From assembly GCA_947305505.1 (NCBI GenBank), contig CAMZDX010000007.1, positions 1-39,325 on the forward strand: a stretch of 39,325 bases of DNA. The letters run 5' to 3'. Origin of the DNA: an uncultured bacterium. GTDB taxonomy: Bacteria; UBP6; UBA1177. How positions within the stretch are numbered: the first letter of the stretch is position 1; every line of letters starts with the position of its first letter. Shown here piece after piece: positions 1 to 7,430 of the stretch. The notes below the pieces were generated by a model. The model saw nothing but the letters and a program-made list of their open reading frames with translations. It did not search any database and was not told where the DNA came from. The position numbers and the translations under genes are program-made.

Positions 1-1093
1 CAAGAAGATAGAGGATCGTCGAGGAATCTTCCGAAATCATTATCGGGTCACCGCCCATGATGGGATCTCCGCCCATTATCGGATCGCCACCCGCATAAAC
101 AAGTTTTGCACGGACAATATATTCGCCGGGATTTACTGTCGAAATCTTGTGCATCGCCGAAATGCTTGTCGAATTCAGAGCCGTCCACTCAATTTTGAAC
201 CCTTCAGAAACTTCATTACTCCCTCCTTCGACATTGAGTGATACCTCATTACTGCTTGGATTAGCCGTGTTTATAACGACTTCATTTCTGTTGGCCGTGA
301 TTTTGAAGCCGTTAAAAAATTTCTCAAATTCGCGTCCGTCTGTTTTCTGAACATCGGCTGCAATTTTTTCCGACAGTGTTTTTGAATCGGTCGTATTGAG
401 GAAAGATGAAAGAAGTCTGAGTCCTTCCGAAATGCCTGAAAGCTTGGAATAATCAAGCTCTCCCAGCCATTCACCAGTTCCGAGTTTCGCGTATGCGCGA
501 ACTTTTGTTTCGCTTTTTCTCAAATCTTCACAGTTTGAATCAAGGAGAAGAACAGCATTCGTTATTTCTGAAATGTTCGCGACATGATCACTCATACCTT
601 TGAAGCAGCTTGCAAAACCGTTTGCCTTGACGCAGTATGTTTTTGAAGCATAAATATCGGCGTTGAATGAATATTTTCCGTTTGAATCGGCATTTGTGGA
701 AACAATTTCATCTGTTTTTCCACATTCTACAAGGACTGCCTTGATTCCCGAGACATCATCCCCCACCTGAATAACACCACTTATCTTGTGATTTTCAGCT
801 GGTTCCGGTTCTTCGATATCGTTGTCTTCATCCGGAATTACAAGATTATCCTGTTCTTCGGGTTCGTTGTCTTTATCGTTTCTGCTGTCTTCATCGCTAG
901 TATCTGAGTCTTCATCGTCAATGTTTGAGTCTTCATCGTTGTTCGATGTGTCAACTTCGTCTGAATCATAATCATTGACATCCGTCTGATCATTGTCGGG
1001 TTTAGTGCTCTCTTCACTGCCGCCGCTGTCTCCGCCGCAACCGAAAATGAAAAGCAAACTCAACATTGCCAGAAAAACCAAAAATCTTCTCAT
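1..1093 (-). CDS. Lipoprotein with acidic spacer and GGDPIM repeats (3' end beyond window)
   Basis: The open frame starts at ATG 1093 and runs off the left edge, giving about 364 codons without a stop. The N-terminus is a lipoprotein signal (MRRFLVFLAMLSLLFIFGC) with the lipid-attached cysteine at residue 19. A stretch of about 65 residues rich in Asp, Glu, Ser and Asn follows. Next comes a segment resembling a carboxypeptidase-regulatory-like beta domain (about residues 105-150, beginning KISGVIQVGDD), then Ser/Asn-rich beta sequence. Near the edge lie three tandem GGDPIM units between the predicted strands GEYIVRAKLVYA and SSTILYLL. It is probably anchored in the outer membrane facing the surface or periplasm; its function is not recognised. 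It is transcribed alone, away from radC. Confidence 0.8.
   Translation of the reverse strand, partial: MRRFLVFLAMLSLLFIFGCGGDSGGSEESTKPDNDQTDVNDYDSDEVDTSNNDEDSNIDDEDSDTSDEDSRNDKDNEPEEQDNLVIPDEDNDIEEPEPAENHKISGVIQVGDDVSGIKAVLVECGKTDEIVSTNADSNGKYSFNADIYASKTYCVKANGFASCFKGMSDHVANISEITNAVLLLDSNCEDLRKSETKVRAYAKLGTGEWLGELDYSKLSGISEGLRLLSSFLNTTDSKTLSEKIAADVQKTDGREFEKFFNGFKITANRNEVVINTANPSSNEVSLNVEGGSNEVSEGFKIEWTALNSTSISAMHKISTVNPGEYIVRAKLVYAGGDPIMGGDPIMGGDPIMISEDSSTILYLL
38..91 (-). repeat. Three tandem 18-bp units encoding GGDPIM
   Basis: Three in-frame copies start at 38, 56 and 74. All three encode GGDPIM with different synonymous codons. Two of the copies match, over 15 bases, units of the 27-bp repeat at 11773-11961 in another lipoprotein gene. 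Confidence 0.92.
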
Positions 1094-1146
1094 CTTTTTC
1101 TCCACTATTTTTTAAACATAATAATTTTCAACAAAAAAAACGCGCG

Positions 1147-1174
1147 ATACTACTGAATTTATACAAAAAGGCAA
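1147..1174 (-). promoter_or_regulatory. Candidate sigma-70 promoter of the left lipoprotein gene
   Basis: On the minus strand TTGCCT (1169-1174) is separated by 16 bp from TAGTAT (1147-1152). The arrangement matches other candidate promoters in the window. The start codon lies about 54 bases beyond the -10. Confidence 0.4.
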
Positions 1175-1242
1175 GAAAACAGAGCCATTGTTGTTAGCGC
1201 ATTATTCTACAAAATTTTATCAACAATATCGAATTTTCATTC

Positions 1243-1271
1243 TTGACTTTTAAATTATTAGAATGTAAATT
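1243..1271 (+). promoter_or_regulatory. Candidate sigma-70 promoter of radC
   Basis: TTGACT (1243-1248) and TAAATT (1266-1271) are separated by 17 bp. The implied transcription start lies only about 10 bases before the radC start codon, which would give a very short leader; TAGAAT at 1259-1264 is an alternative -10 with a poorer -35. Confidence 0.4.
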
Positions 1272-1287
1272 TAAACGCGAGGTGGTT

Positions 1288-1956
1288 ATGAAACAGATAA
1301 AAGATCTTTACGAAAAGGACAAGCCGCGCGAAAAGCTGCTTTTGAAAGGAGTTTCAGCGCTCTCAAACCGCGAACTCATCGCCCTGATTTTCGGAAGCGG
1401 AGGAAAAGATCATCCGCTGATGACAATTTCGAAAGAGATCGAGACTCTGCTCGAAGATGAGAAACTTGAAGCTTTAGACATCAGGAAACTTTCTGGAATT
1501 CCGGGTGTCGGGAATTCCAAGGCATGTCAGATTCTTGCCGCATTCGAACTTGCGAAACGCTTTTATGTCGAAAGTGAAAAGCCGATCATCATGACTCCGA
1601 AAGACCTGCTTACGCTGCTCAAAGACTACGCCGAAAAGAAGCAGGAGCATTTTCTGACAGTGACTCTGGACGGCTCGAGACGGGTGATCGACGTTCATCT
1701 CACATTCATCGGAACATTGAACTATGCTCCGCTTCACCCGAGAGAGGTTTTCGCCGTAGCCTGTACCGATCGCGCCGCTTCGATAATCGTGGCACACAAT
1801 CATCCGTCAGGCACTCTGATACCTTCAGACGCAGACAAACTCGCGACAAAACAGCTGCGTGAAATTGGAATACTCATGGGGATCGAACTTTTGGATCACA
1901 TCATTTTCACGAAAGGAAACGGATACTACTCTTTTGCAGCGAACGGGATATTATGA
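1288..1956 (+). CDS. radC: RadC family JAB-domain protein
   Basis: This 222-residue protein belongs to the RadC/YeeS (UPF0758) family. It has an N-terminal helix-hairpin-helix part (LSGIPGVGNSKACQILAAF, about residues 68-86) and a C-terminal JAB/MPN metalloprotease-like domain. The zinc motif HNHPSG (170-175) is followed by SDAD, which supplies the usual Ser and Asp. The historic link to DNA repair is not well supported, and biochemical function is unclear. I chose ATG 1288 because GAGGTGG lies just upstream; the frame opens earlier at a TTG (1243), but that TTG coincides with a probable -35 box. It is the only plus-strand gene here and converges on purL with 8 bases between the stop codons. 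Confidence 0.93.
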   Translation: MKQIKDLYEKDKPREKLLLKGVSALSNRELIALIFGSGGKDHPLMTISKEIETLLEDEKLEALDIRKLSGIPGVGNSKACQILAAFELAKRFYVESEKPIIMTPKDLLTLLKDYAEKKQEHFLTVTLDGSRRVIDVHLTFIGTLNYAPLHPREVFAVACTDRAASIIVAHNHPSGTLIPSDADKLATKQLREIGILMGIELLDHIIFTKGNGYYSFAANGIL

Positions 1957-1964
1957 TTAGTGCA

Positions 1965-4900
1965 TTAGTGCATCTTGTTCATCAGGCCTTTCCAGCTCTT
2001 TTTGAGCTCGTTGATGTCGAGATCGACGACGCTTTCGTCCTTGAGACCGCTTATTTTGAGGAAAGTTCCAGAAGTTACTTCGCCGATTTCAGTGCAATCG
2101 CAGCCTTTCATAACCTCTTTGAATAATTCAACATTTTCAGGTTTTACCGAAACAAGGATTCGGCCGTTCGATTCGCTGAAAAGGAGGGTGTCGTTTCTTG
2201 TGACATCGCTCGATTTCGCCATTTTTTTGAGGTCGACTTTTGCACCGAAGCCGCCTGAGAATGCCGATTCCGCAACTGCGATCGCGAAACCGCCGTCCGA
2301 AAGGTCGTGTGCACTTTCGACGAGAGATTTTTTCATCGCCTCATGCAGAGCGCGGTAGCTCTTCATGAATTTCGCCGAATCGACTTTCGGAACGAAACCT
2401 TCGTGTTTTATGCCGTGGTAAAGGTAATATTCGCTGCCGCCGAGCTCGTCTTTCGTTTCACCGATGAGGAAAATTCTGTCGTTTTCGTGTTTGAAATCCA
2501 TTGTGACCATCTTTTCGACGTCATCCATCTTTGAAATGAGGGTGAAAAGAAGTGTCGGCGGGATCGAAATTTTGTTTTTGCCGCTGCCGTAGTCGTTGTG
2601 CATACTGTCCTTGCCGCTGATGAGCGGGATTCCGTATTCAGTGCAGTATTTGTAAAGCGCTTTGTTGGAGCGGACAAGCTGAGCCAGTTTCGCCTTTCCG
2701 TCGTCGTTCTTTTCGGCATCATATATCGGATCGGGCCAGCAGAAGTTGTCAAGACCGCTCATGAAATCGGGGTCTGCACCGACACATACTGCGTTTCTGA
2801 CTCCTTCGTCGATTACACTTGCAGTCATGTGGAAGCAGTCGATATCACTGAATGAAGGCTTGATTCCGTGCGAAACGACGATCGCGTTTTTCTTGAAAGG
2901 AGAAACTCTAAGAACGCCTGCATCGCTCGGACCGTCGTGTTCGACTCCGCAGAAAGGCTTGCCTGCGCTTCTGCCCTGAACTTCGTGGTCGTATTGACGC
3001 ACCCAGTCCTCTTTCGAAGCGATGTTGACGCGGCCTATCATGTCGAGCAGAGTGTGGTTGAGATTGCTCTTTTCAGCCGGAACGAACTCTTTTTCAGGCT
3101 GTTTTTCGCGGAAATTCCAAACCGCTTCCAAGTGATATTTCGGGTTTCCTTTGTGGAGGAATTCCATTTCAAGGTAAGCCGCCTTGATGTCGTTGTAGTA
3201 GATTTCAAGATAACCGGTATTCGTGTATTCGCCGACAACGGTGATCTCGACTTCGTGGATATCTGCGATCTTTTTGAGTTCTTCGTATTTTTCTTTCGGA
3301 ACTGAAAGAGTCATGCGCTCCTGAGCCTCGGAAATGAAGATCTCCCACGGCTGCAGACCCTGATATTTGAGCGGAACTTTTTCAAGGTTTATCCTCGCGC
3401 CGCCCGTATCCTGCGCCATTTCACCGACGCTCGAGCTGAGTCCGCCCGCGCCGTTGTCTGTTATTGCGTTGAAAAGGTCTTTGTCGCGAGCTTCGAGAAT
3501 GAAATCGAGCATTCTTTTCTGAACGATGGCGTCACCGATCTGAACCGCTGTTACAGGGCTTCCTTCGTGAAGTTCTTCGCTGCTGAATGTTGCGCCGTGG
3601 ATGCCGTCTTTTCCGACTCTGCCGCCCGACATAACGATGAGATCACCTGCTTTCGCCTCTTTTTTCCACGACGGTTTGCCGTTGAGTTCCATCGGCATGA
3701 GTCCGCCTGTTCCGCAGAAAACGAGCGGCTTGCCAAGATAGCGGTTGTCAAAGTAGATGGAGCCGTTTACGACCGGGATCCCGCTTTCGTTGCCGCCGTC
3801 TTTGACGCCCCTGTGAACGCCTCTGAAAATTCTTCCCGGATGAAGAAGTTTTTCAGGGATCTCGCCGCGGAAGAAGGGGCTCGCAAAGCAGAAAACATCG
3901 GTATTGAGGATCGGTTTCGCGCCCATTCCGCAGCCGATGATGTCGCGGTTTACGCCGACGATTCCGGTAAGTGCGCCGCCGTAAGGATCAAGTGCGCTCG
4001 GAGAGTTGTGTGTCTCGACCTTCATCGCGAAAAGTGTGTCGTCGTCTATCTGGACGATTCCGGCGTTGTCATCGAAGACTGATTTTATCCACGGTTTGCT
4101 CTCAAGCATGTCCATCGTCGTCTTTTTTATGCACGATTTGTAGAGCGAGTGGATTTCCTCAGCCTTATCAGCTGTTTTGTCTTCGTATTTTATGTCTGCC
4201 GCAAAAATCTTGTGCTTGCAGTGTTCGCTCCAGGTCTGTGCGAAAACTTCGACTTCGCAGTCTGTAGCTTCAGCCGACATTCCGTGAGCGATCCTGTTTT
4301 TGATGACGTCTTCGCGTCTGAAATAGTCGCGTATCGCCTTCATTTCATCAATATTGAGTGCCAGAACGCGTGATTTTGAGATCTTCATCAGGTCTTCGTC
4401 GGAAACGTCAAGAGCCATTTTTTCAACTGTCGGAGCAGTTTTGTCGACGACTCTCGGAACCGCGTCGCCTATCCTCTGCCCTTTCTTCCACTGTTTCGCA
4501 CTGAGGATCGAATAACGCTGGATCACGCCGTTTGCAAGCAGGTCTGACGCGATTTTTTTGATCTCGTCTTCGTTGATTTTTCCGCTGATGAGATACTTTC
4601 TGCCGGAGAAAACCATGTCGTTTTCGCCGATGCGGCCGAGGAATGTCTTGAGTCCCCAGAGAGCCGTTTTTCCTTCGTTGTCGGTAACACCAGGAAGGTA
4701 ACCCGTCTCGACGATCCAGTCGAAATTATAGTTGTCCGCCAGGACTTCGCGCGTTTCGAAAACTTCGGTTATCGGATCTGCAAGAACTTCCGACGCAAAC
4801 GCCGCGACCTGCTGCTGAGTCACATCCTCGCAGTCGATCAGATAGACCTTGAGCATCTTGACATCAGTGACCGTCTTGATCCCGAGATCTGTCTCGATCC

Positions 4901-4970
4901 TTCTTTTCCAAGTCAAACCCTGAGCGTCCTTCACATCTTCGTTCAAACCGACTTCAACTCTGAAAACCAT
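1965..4970 (-). CDS. purL: Phosphoribosylformylglycinamidine synthase, PurS-PurL fusion
   Basis: FGAM synthase converts FGAR, glutamine and ATP to FGAM in purine synthesis. At 1001 residues it is longer than stand-alone PurL (about 730) and shorter than the PurL with a fused glutaminase (about 1300). Residues 1-170 contain what look like two PurS-type modules. The synthetase part follows, with QTWSEHCKHK near residue 246, THNSPSALDPYGGA, GNESGIPVVNG, SGKDSMH near 784 and SAHDLSDGGFA near 885. The C-terminus ends without a class-I amidotransferase domain, so a separate PurQ is expected elsewhere. AGGAGG precedes ATG 4970, nine bases after ptsN, so it is probably the last gene of the rpoN-ptsN transcription unit. 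Confidence 0.95.
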   Translation of the reverse strand: MVFRVEVGLNEDVKDAQGLTWKRRIETDLGIKTVTDVKMLKVYLIDCEDVTQQQVAAFASEVLADPITEVFETREVLADNYNFDWIVETGYLPGVTDNEGKTALWGLKTFLGRIGENDMVFSGRKYLISGKINEDEIKKIASDLLANGVIQRYSILSAKQWKKGQRIGDAVPRVVDKTAPTVEKMALDVSDEDLMKISKSRVLALNIDEMKAIRDYFRREDVIKNRIAHGMSAEATDCEVEVFAQTWSEHCKHKIFAADIKYEDKTADKAEEIHSLYKSCIKKTTMDMLESKPWIKSVFDDNAGIVQIDDDTLFAMKVETHNSPSALDPYGGALTGIVGVNRDIIGCGMGAKPILNTDVFCFASPFFRGEIPEKLLHPGRIFRGVHRGVKDGGNESGIPVVNGSIYFDNRYLGKPLVFCGTGGLMPMELNGKPSWKKEAKAGDLIVMSGGRVGKDGIHGATFSSEELHEGSPVTAVQIGDAIVQKRMLDFILEARDKDLFNAITDNGAGGLSSSVGEMAQDTGGARINLEKVPLKYQGLQPWEIFISEAQERMTLSVPKEKYEELKKIADIHEVEITVVGEYTNTGYLEIYYNDIKAAYLEMEFLHKGNPKYHLEAVWNFREKQPEKEFVPAEKSNLNHTLLDMIGRVNIASKEDWVRQYDHEVQGRSAGKPFCGVEHDGPSDAGVLRVSPFKKNAIVVSHGIKPSFSDIDCFHMTASVIDEGVRNAVCVGADPDFMSGLDNFCWPDPIYDAEKNDDGKAKLAQLVRSNKALYKYCTEYGIPLISGKDSMHNDYGSGKNKISIPPTLLFTLISKMDDVEKMVTMDFKHENDRIFLIGETKDELGGSEYYLYHGIKHEGFVPKVDSAKFMKSYRALHEAMKKSLVESAHDLSDGGFAIAVAESAFSGGFGAKVDLKKMAKSSDVTRNDTLLFSESNGRILVSVKPENVELFKEVMKGCDCTEIGEVTSGTFLKISGLKDESVVDLDINELKKSWKGLMNKMH

Positions 4971-4979
4971 AATTTCCTC

Positions 4980-5429
4980 CTATAAATTTGAGATCAAACC
5001 AATCATTTTTTCGGGATCATTCGCCGCGATGAGTCCAGCGCGTATTCTGGCGTTGCTGCATAAAACCGAGATCTGGCTTATCAGCTTGAGATAAAGCAGA
5101 TTGTTCCCCTCAGGCACTATCAGCGTAAAAACGAGGCTAACGTCTTCGCCGTCGCTGCTTCCGTAAGGCATTGGCTCTGCAAGCGAAATAAGCTGGACAA
5201 CGACTTCTTTCGAGCCTTTTATCCGGCAGTGCGGGACAGCTACACCTTTGCCGATCCCGGTGGAACCGTAAGTTTCGCGCTCCGTCAGGCTTTTAAGAAC
5301 AGAATCTTTGGGGATTCCGGCGCACTTTTCAACGTTCGCGGCTATATATTCAAAAAGTTCTTCCTTCGTTTTTATGCCGGCATGACAGGCGACAAGCTCT
5401 TTTTTCAGAAATTTTCCTATTTTGCACAT
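4980..5429 (-). CDS. ptsN: PTS EIIA-type nitrogen regulatory protein
   Basis: This 149-residue protein is a single EIIA domain of the fructose/mannitol type, the PtsN (EIIA-Ntr) family. The phosphorylatable histidine is in GVAVPHCRI. No EIIB, EIIC or sugar-transport gene is nearby, which fits the regulatory phosphorelay (EI-Ntr, NPr, EIIA-Ntr) rather than sugar uptake. It follows rpoN by two bases, with GGGAGC as ribosome binding site, and this rpoN-ptsN linkage is typical of proteobacteria. What PtsN controls in this organism cannot be read from the sequence. Confidence 0.9.
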   Translation of the reverse strand: MCKIGKFLKKELVACHAGIKTKEELFEYIAANVEKCAGIPKDSVLKSLTERETYGSTGIGKGVAVPHCRIKGSKEVVVQLISLAEPMPYGSSDGEDVSLVFTLIVPEGNNLLYLKLISQISVLCSNARIRAGLIAANDPEKMIGLISNL

Positions 5430-5431
5430 AA

Positions 5432-6961
5432 TCAGCTCCCGACTTCGAATTGATAGTTTCTTTTGCGCTCTCTTGCAAGCGGGATGTTCATTTTCGAGCG
5501 GTATTTTGCGACAGTCCTGCGTGCGACTTCGATCCCCTCTTTGCTTAAAATGTGGGCGATGTCGTCATCGCTGTACGGATTTTCCCGGTTCTCCCCTTCG
5601 ATTATCTCGACGATCTTCTGCTCGAGACGCTTGTTTGTGGTCAGGTTGTCGTTCACCTGTTTTACGAAGAAGTATTTCAGCTCGAAAATTCCGTGAGGAG
5701 TCTGCGCGTACTTGCCGTTGGTAAGTCTCGAAACCGTCGCGATGTGGCGGCCGATGTCATCAGAAACATCTTTCAGAGTAAGCGGCTTCAAAAATTTGTC
5801 GCCGTGCTCAAGAAAAGCCTTCTGATGCGAAAAAATGCTTGCCGCGACCTGATAAAGCGTGCGGTTTCTGTCACTCACAGACTTGATTATCCACTCCGCA
5901 TTTTTGTATTTTTCACGGATGAAGTGCTTTTCGCTGCGGTTTTTGACGTTTTTCATGTTGTCTTCAAAGAGATCTGTTTTGAGAACGACTGTCGGCAGCA
6001 TTTTGTCGTCGATATAGATCACCGGCTCGCCTTCACGCATGAAAACCATGAGATCGGCTTTGACGTATTCAGTCCGTTCCTGCTCGTAACCGAACGCGGG
6101 ATAAGGTGAAGCGACGCCGCTTCTGAAAAAAAGCAGAAGTTCCGTAAGTTCAGACTGCGTGATGCCTAAACTTCCGCAGAGCGCGTCGAAATTTTTCTTT
6201 ACGAGCAGTTCAAGCATCGTTTCATCGCTGAAAAGCCGGTGAACAGATTTTTCGAATTTTTCAGGAATATCGACTGAACCGTGTTCTATAAAAATAAATC
6301 TCAGATATTCGGGAAAATTGCGGCAGCCGCAGCCTAAAGGTTCGAAATTTTTAAGGATTTCCCTCGCTTTCGCAACAGTTTCGACATCAGTTGCTATCTG
6401 AACGGCGATATCTTCGTCGCTGTCTGCAAGAAAACCTCTCGCATCAAGGTTGTAGGCCATGTAAATCAGAACATCCTTCAGGCTTTCGGGATAAGACGAA
6501 ACCGAAATCTGGAAATCGAGCGACTGGGCAAAACTCTCTTCCGCCGGAACCGTGTTTTCGAAATTGAAATCGTTGGGAATATCGTTCGATTTTTTAAGGT
6601 TGGTTTCTCCGAAATTGTTTGATGAAGTTTCCCGTATCTGCTCCCAGTCGAAATCTGCGAGAATAGAGCTCATGTCGGCTGAATTGTCGTTGATCTGAAG
6701 CGGAACAGTTACATCTTCACTTTTATTGTCGGCAGTTTCGGCTTCTTCACCGTGCTGGGAAACAGGTTCTTCCTGAATGTCGTCGCCCCAGTCTTCGATT
6801 TCGAGAAAAGGATTTTCCGAAACTTCCTCAAGAATCATTTCCCTCAGCTCGAACTGATTTTTCAGCAGCATCTCAATGCTCTGGCGCATCTGCAGAGTCA
6901 TTCTCAGATCTGTTTTAAGCACCAGATTCTGCTGCTGCTGTATCTTTAAAGAAGAACTCAT
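5432..6961 (-). CDS. rpoN: RNA polymerase sigma-54 factor
   Basis: The protein is sigma-54, which recruits polymerase to -24/-12 promoters and needs an AAA+ activator. Region I is Gln/Leu-rich (LKIQQQQNLVLKTDLRMTLQ near the start, then MRQSIEMLL). An acidic region II covers roughly residues 50-110, then come the core-binding part and the helix-turn-helix. The RpoN box ARRTVAKYRSKM lies near residues 479-490. I prefer ATG 6961 (509 residues), preceded by GGGTGG; an in-frame TTG at 6976 would add five residues. A promoter with a perfect TATAAT lies just upstream. No bacterial enhancer-binding protein gene is in the window. Confidence 0.96.
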   Translation of the reverse strand: MSSSLKIQQQQNLVLKTDLRMTLQMRQSIEMLLKNQFELREMILEEVSENPFLEIEDWGDDIQEEPVSQHGEEAETADNKSEDVTVPLQINDNSADMSSILADFDWEQIRETSSNNFGETNLKKSNDIPNDFNFENTVPAEESFAQSLDFQISVSSYPESLKDVLIYMAYNLDARGFLADSDEDIAVQIATDVETVAKAREILKNFEPLGCGCRNFPEYLRFIFIEHGSVDIPEKFEKSVHRLFSDETMLELLVKKNFDALCGSLGITQSELTELLLFFRSGVASPYPAFGYEQERTEYVKADLMVFMREGEPVIYIDDKMLPTVVLKTDLFEDNMKNVKNRSEKHFIREKYKNAEWIIKSVSDRNRTLYQVAASIFSHQKAFLEHGDKFLKPLTLKDVSDDIGRHIATVSRLTNGKYAQTPHGIFELKYFFVKQVNDNLTTNKRLEQKIVEIIEGENRENPYSDDDIAHILSKEGIEVARRTVAKYRSKMNIPLARERKRNYQFEVGS

Positions 6962-6987
6962 TGCGCCACCCGTCAAAAAAACGGAAA

Positions 6988-7015
6988 ATTATAATGCCAA
7001 AAAAGATGACGGCAA
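6988..7015 (-). promoter_or_regulatory. Probable sigma-70 promoter of rpoN-ptsN-purL
   Basis: On the minus strand TTGCCG (7010-7015) is followed after 16 bp by a perfect TATAAT (6988-6993). It lies in the 123-bp gap after acpS and 27 bases before the rpoN ATG, so the rpoN unit probably has its own start. Confidence 0.72.
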
Positions 7016-7084
7016 GATTTTTGCTACAAGTTTTTGAGCTTAAAAAAAATCAAATGAAATAGTTAAATCGCATTGGTCGGGAGA

Positions 7085-7417
7085 CTATTTTTCCCAAATA
7101 ACCACCGCGGTTGCGAATTTCCGTTCGTGGCTGATTGAAAGGTGGACTTCGCCTTCTATTTCCAATCCGTCAAATTCAAAAAACGGTTTTCCGTTTTCGT
7201 CGTGAGCAATCGTGACGCATGAAAAATTGAAATCCCTTTTGTTAAGAGCTTTGACAAGCGCCTCTTTCGCCGCCCAGAATCCGGCGATATGCTCTTCTTT
7301 AAACTTGAATCTGCCGATATATGCGTGTTCCTTTTCGCTTAAAAAGCGGTTCCAGAGTTCGGGCTTGTCCTTGAATCTTTCAACTTCGACAATGTCTGTT
7401 CCGACACCCGCAATCAT
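7085..7417 (-). CDS. acpS: Holo-[acyl-carrier-protein] synthase
   Basis: AcpS transfers 4'-phosphopantetheine from CoA to apo-ACP. The 110 residues match the short AcpS family: MIAGVGTDIVEVERF carries the magnesium-binding Asp, FWAAKEALVKAL is the second signature and HLSISHE lies near the C-terminus. It starts 13 bases after the stop codon of the barrel-protein gene, with GGGGAT as a weak ribosome binding site. It may be carried by the large lipoprotein transcription unit, an unusual place for acpS, which more often sits near pdxJ or in DNA-repair or lipid operons. Confidence 0.95.
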   Translation of the reverse strand: MIAGVGTDIVEVERFKDKPELWNRFLSEKEHAYIGRFKFKEEHIAGFWAAKEALVKALNKRDFNFSCVTIAHDENGKPFFEFDGLEIEGEVHLSISHERKFATAVVIWEK

Positions 7418-7430
7418 ATTATCCCCGAAT

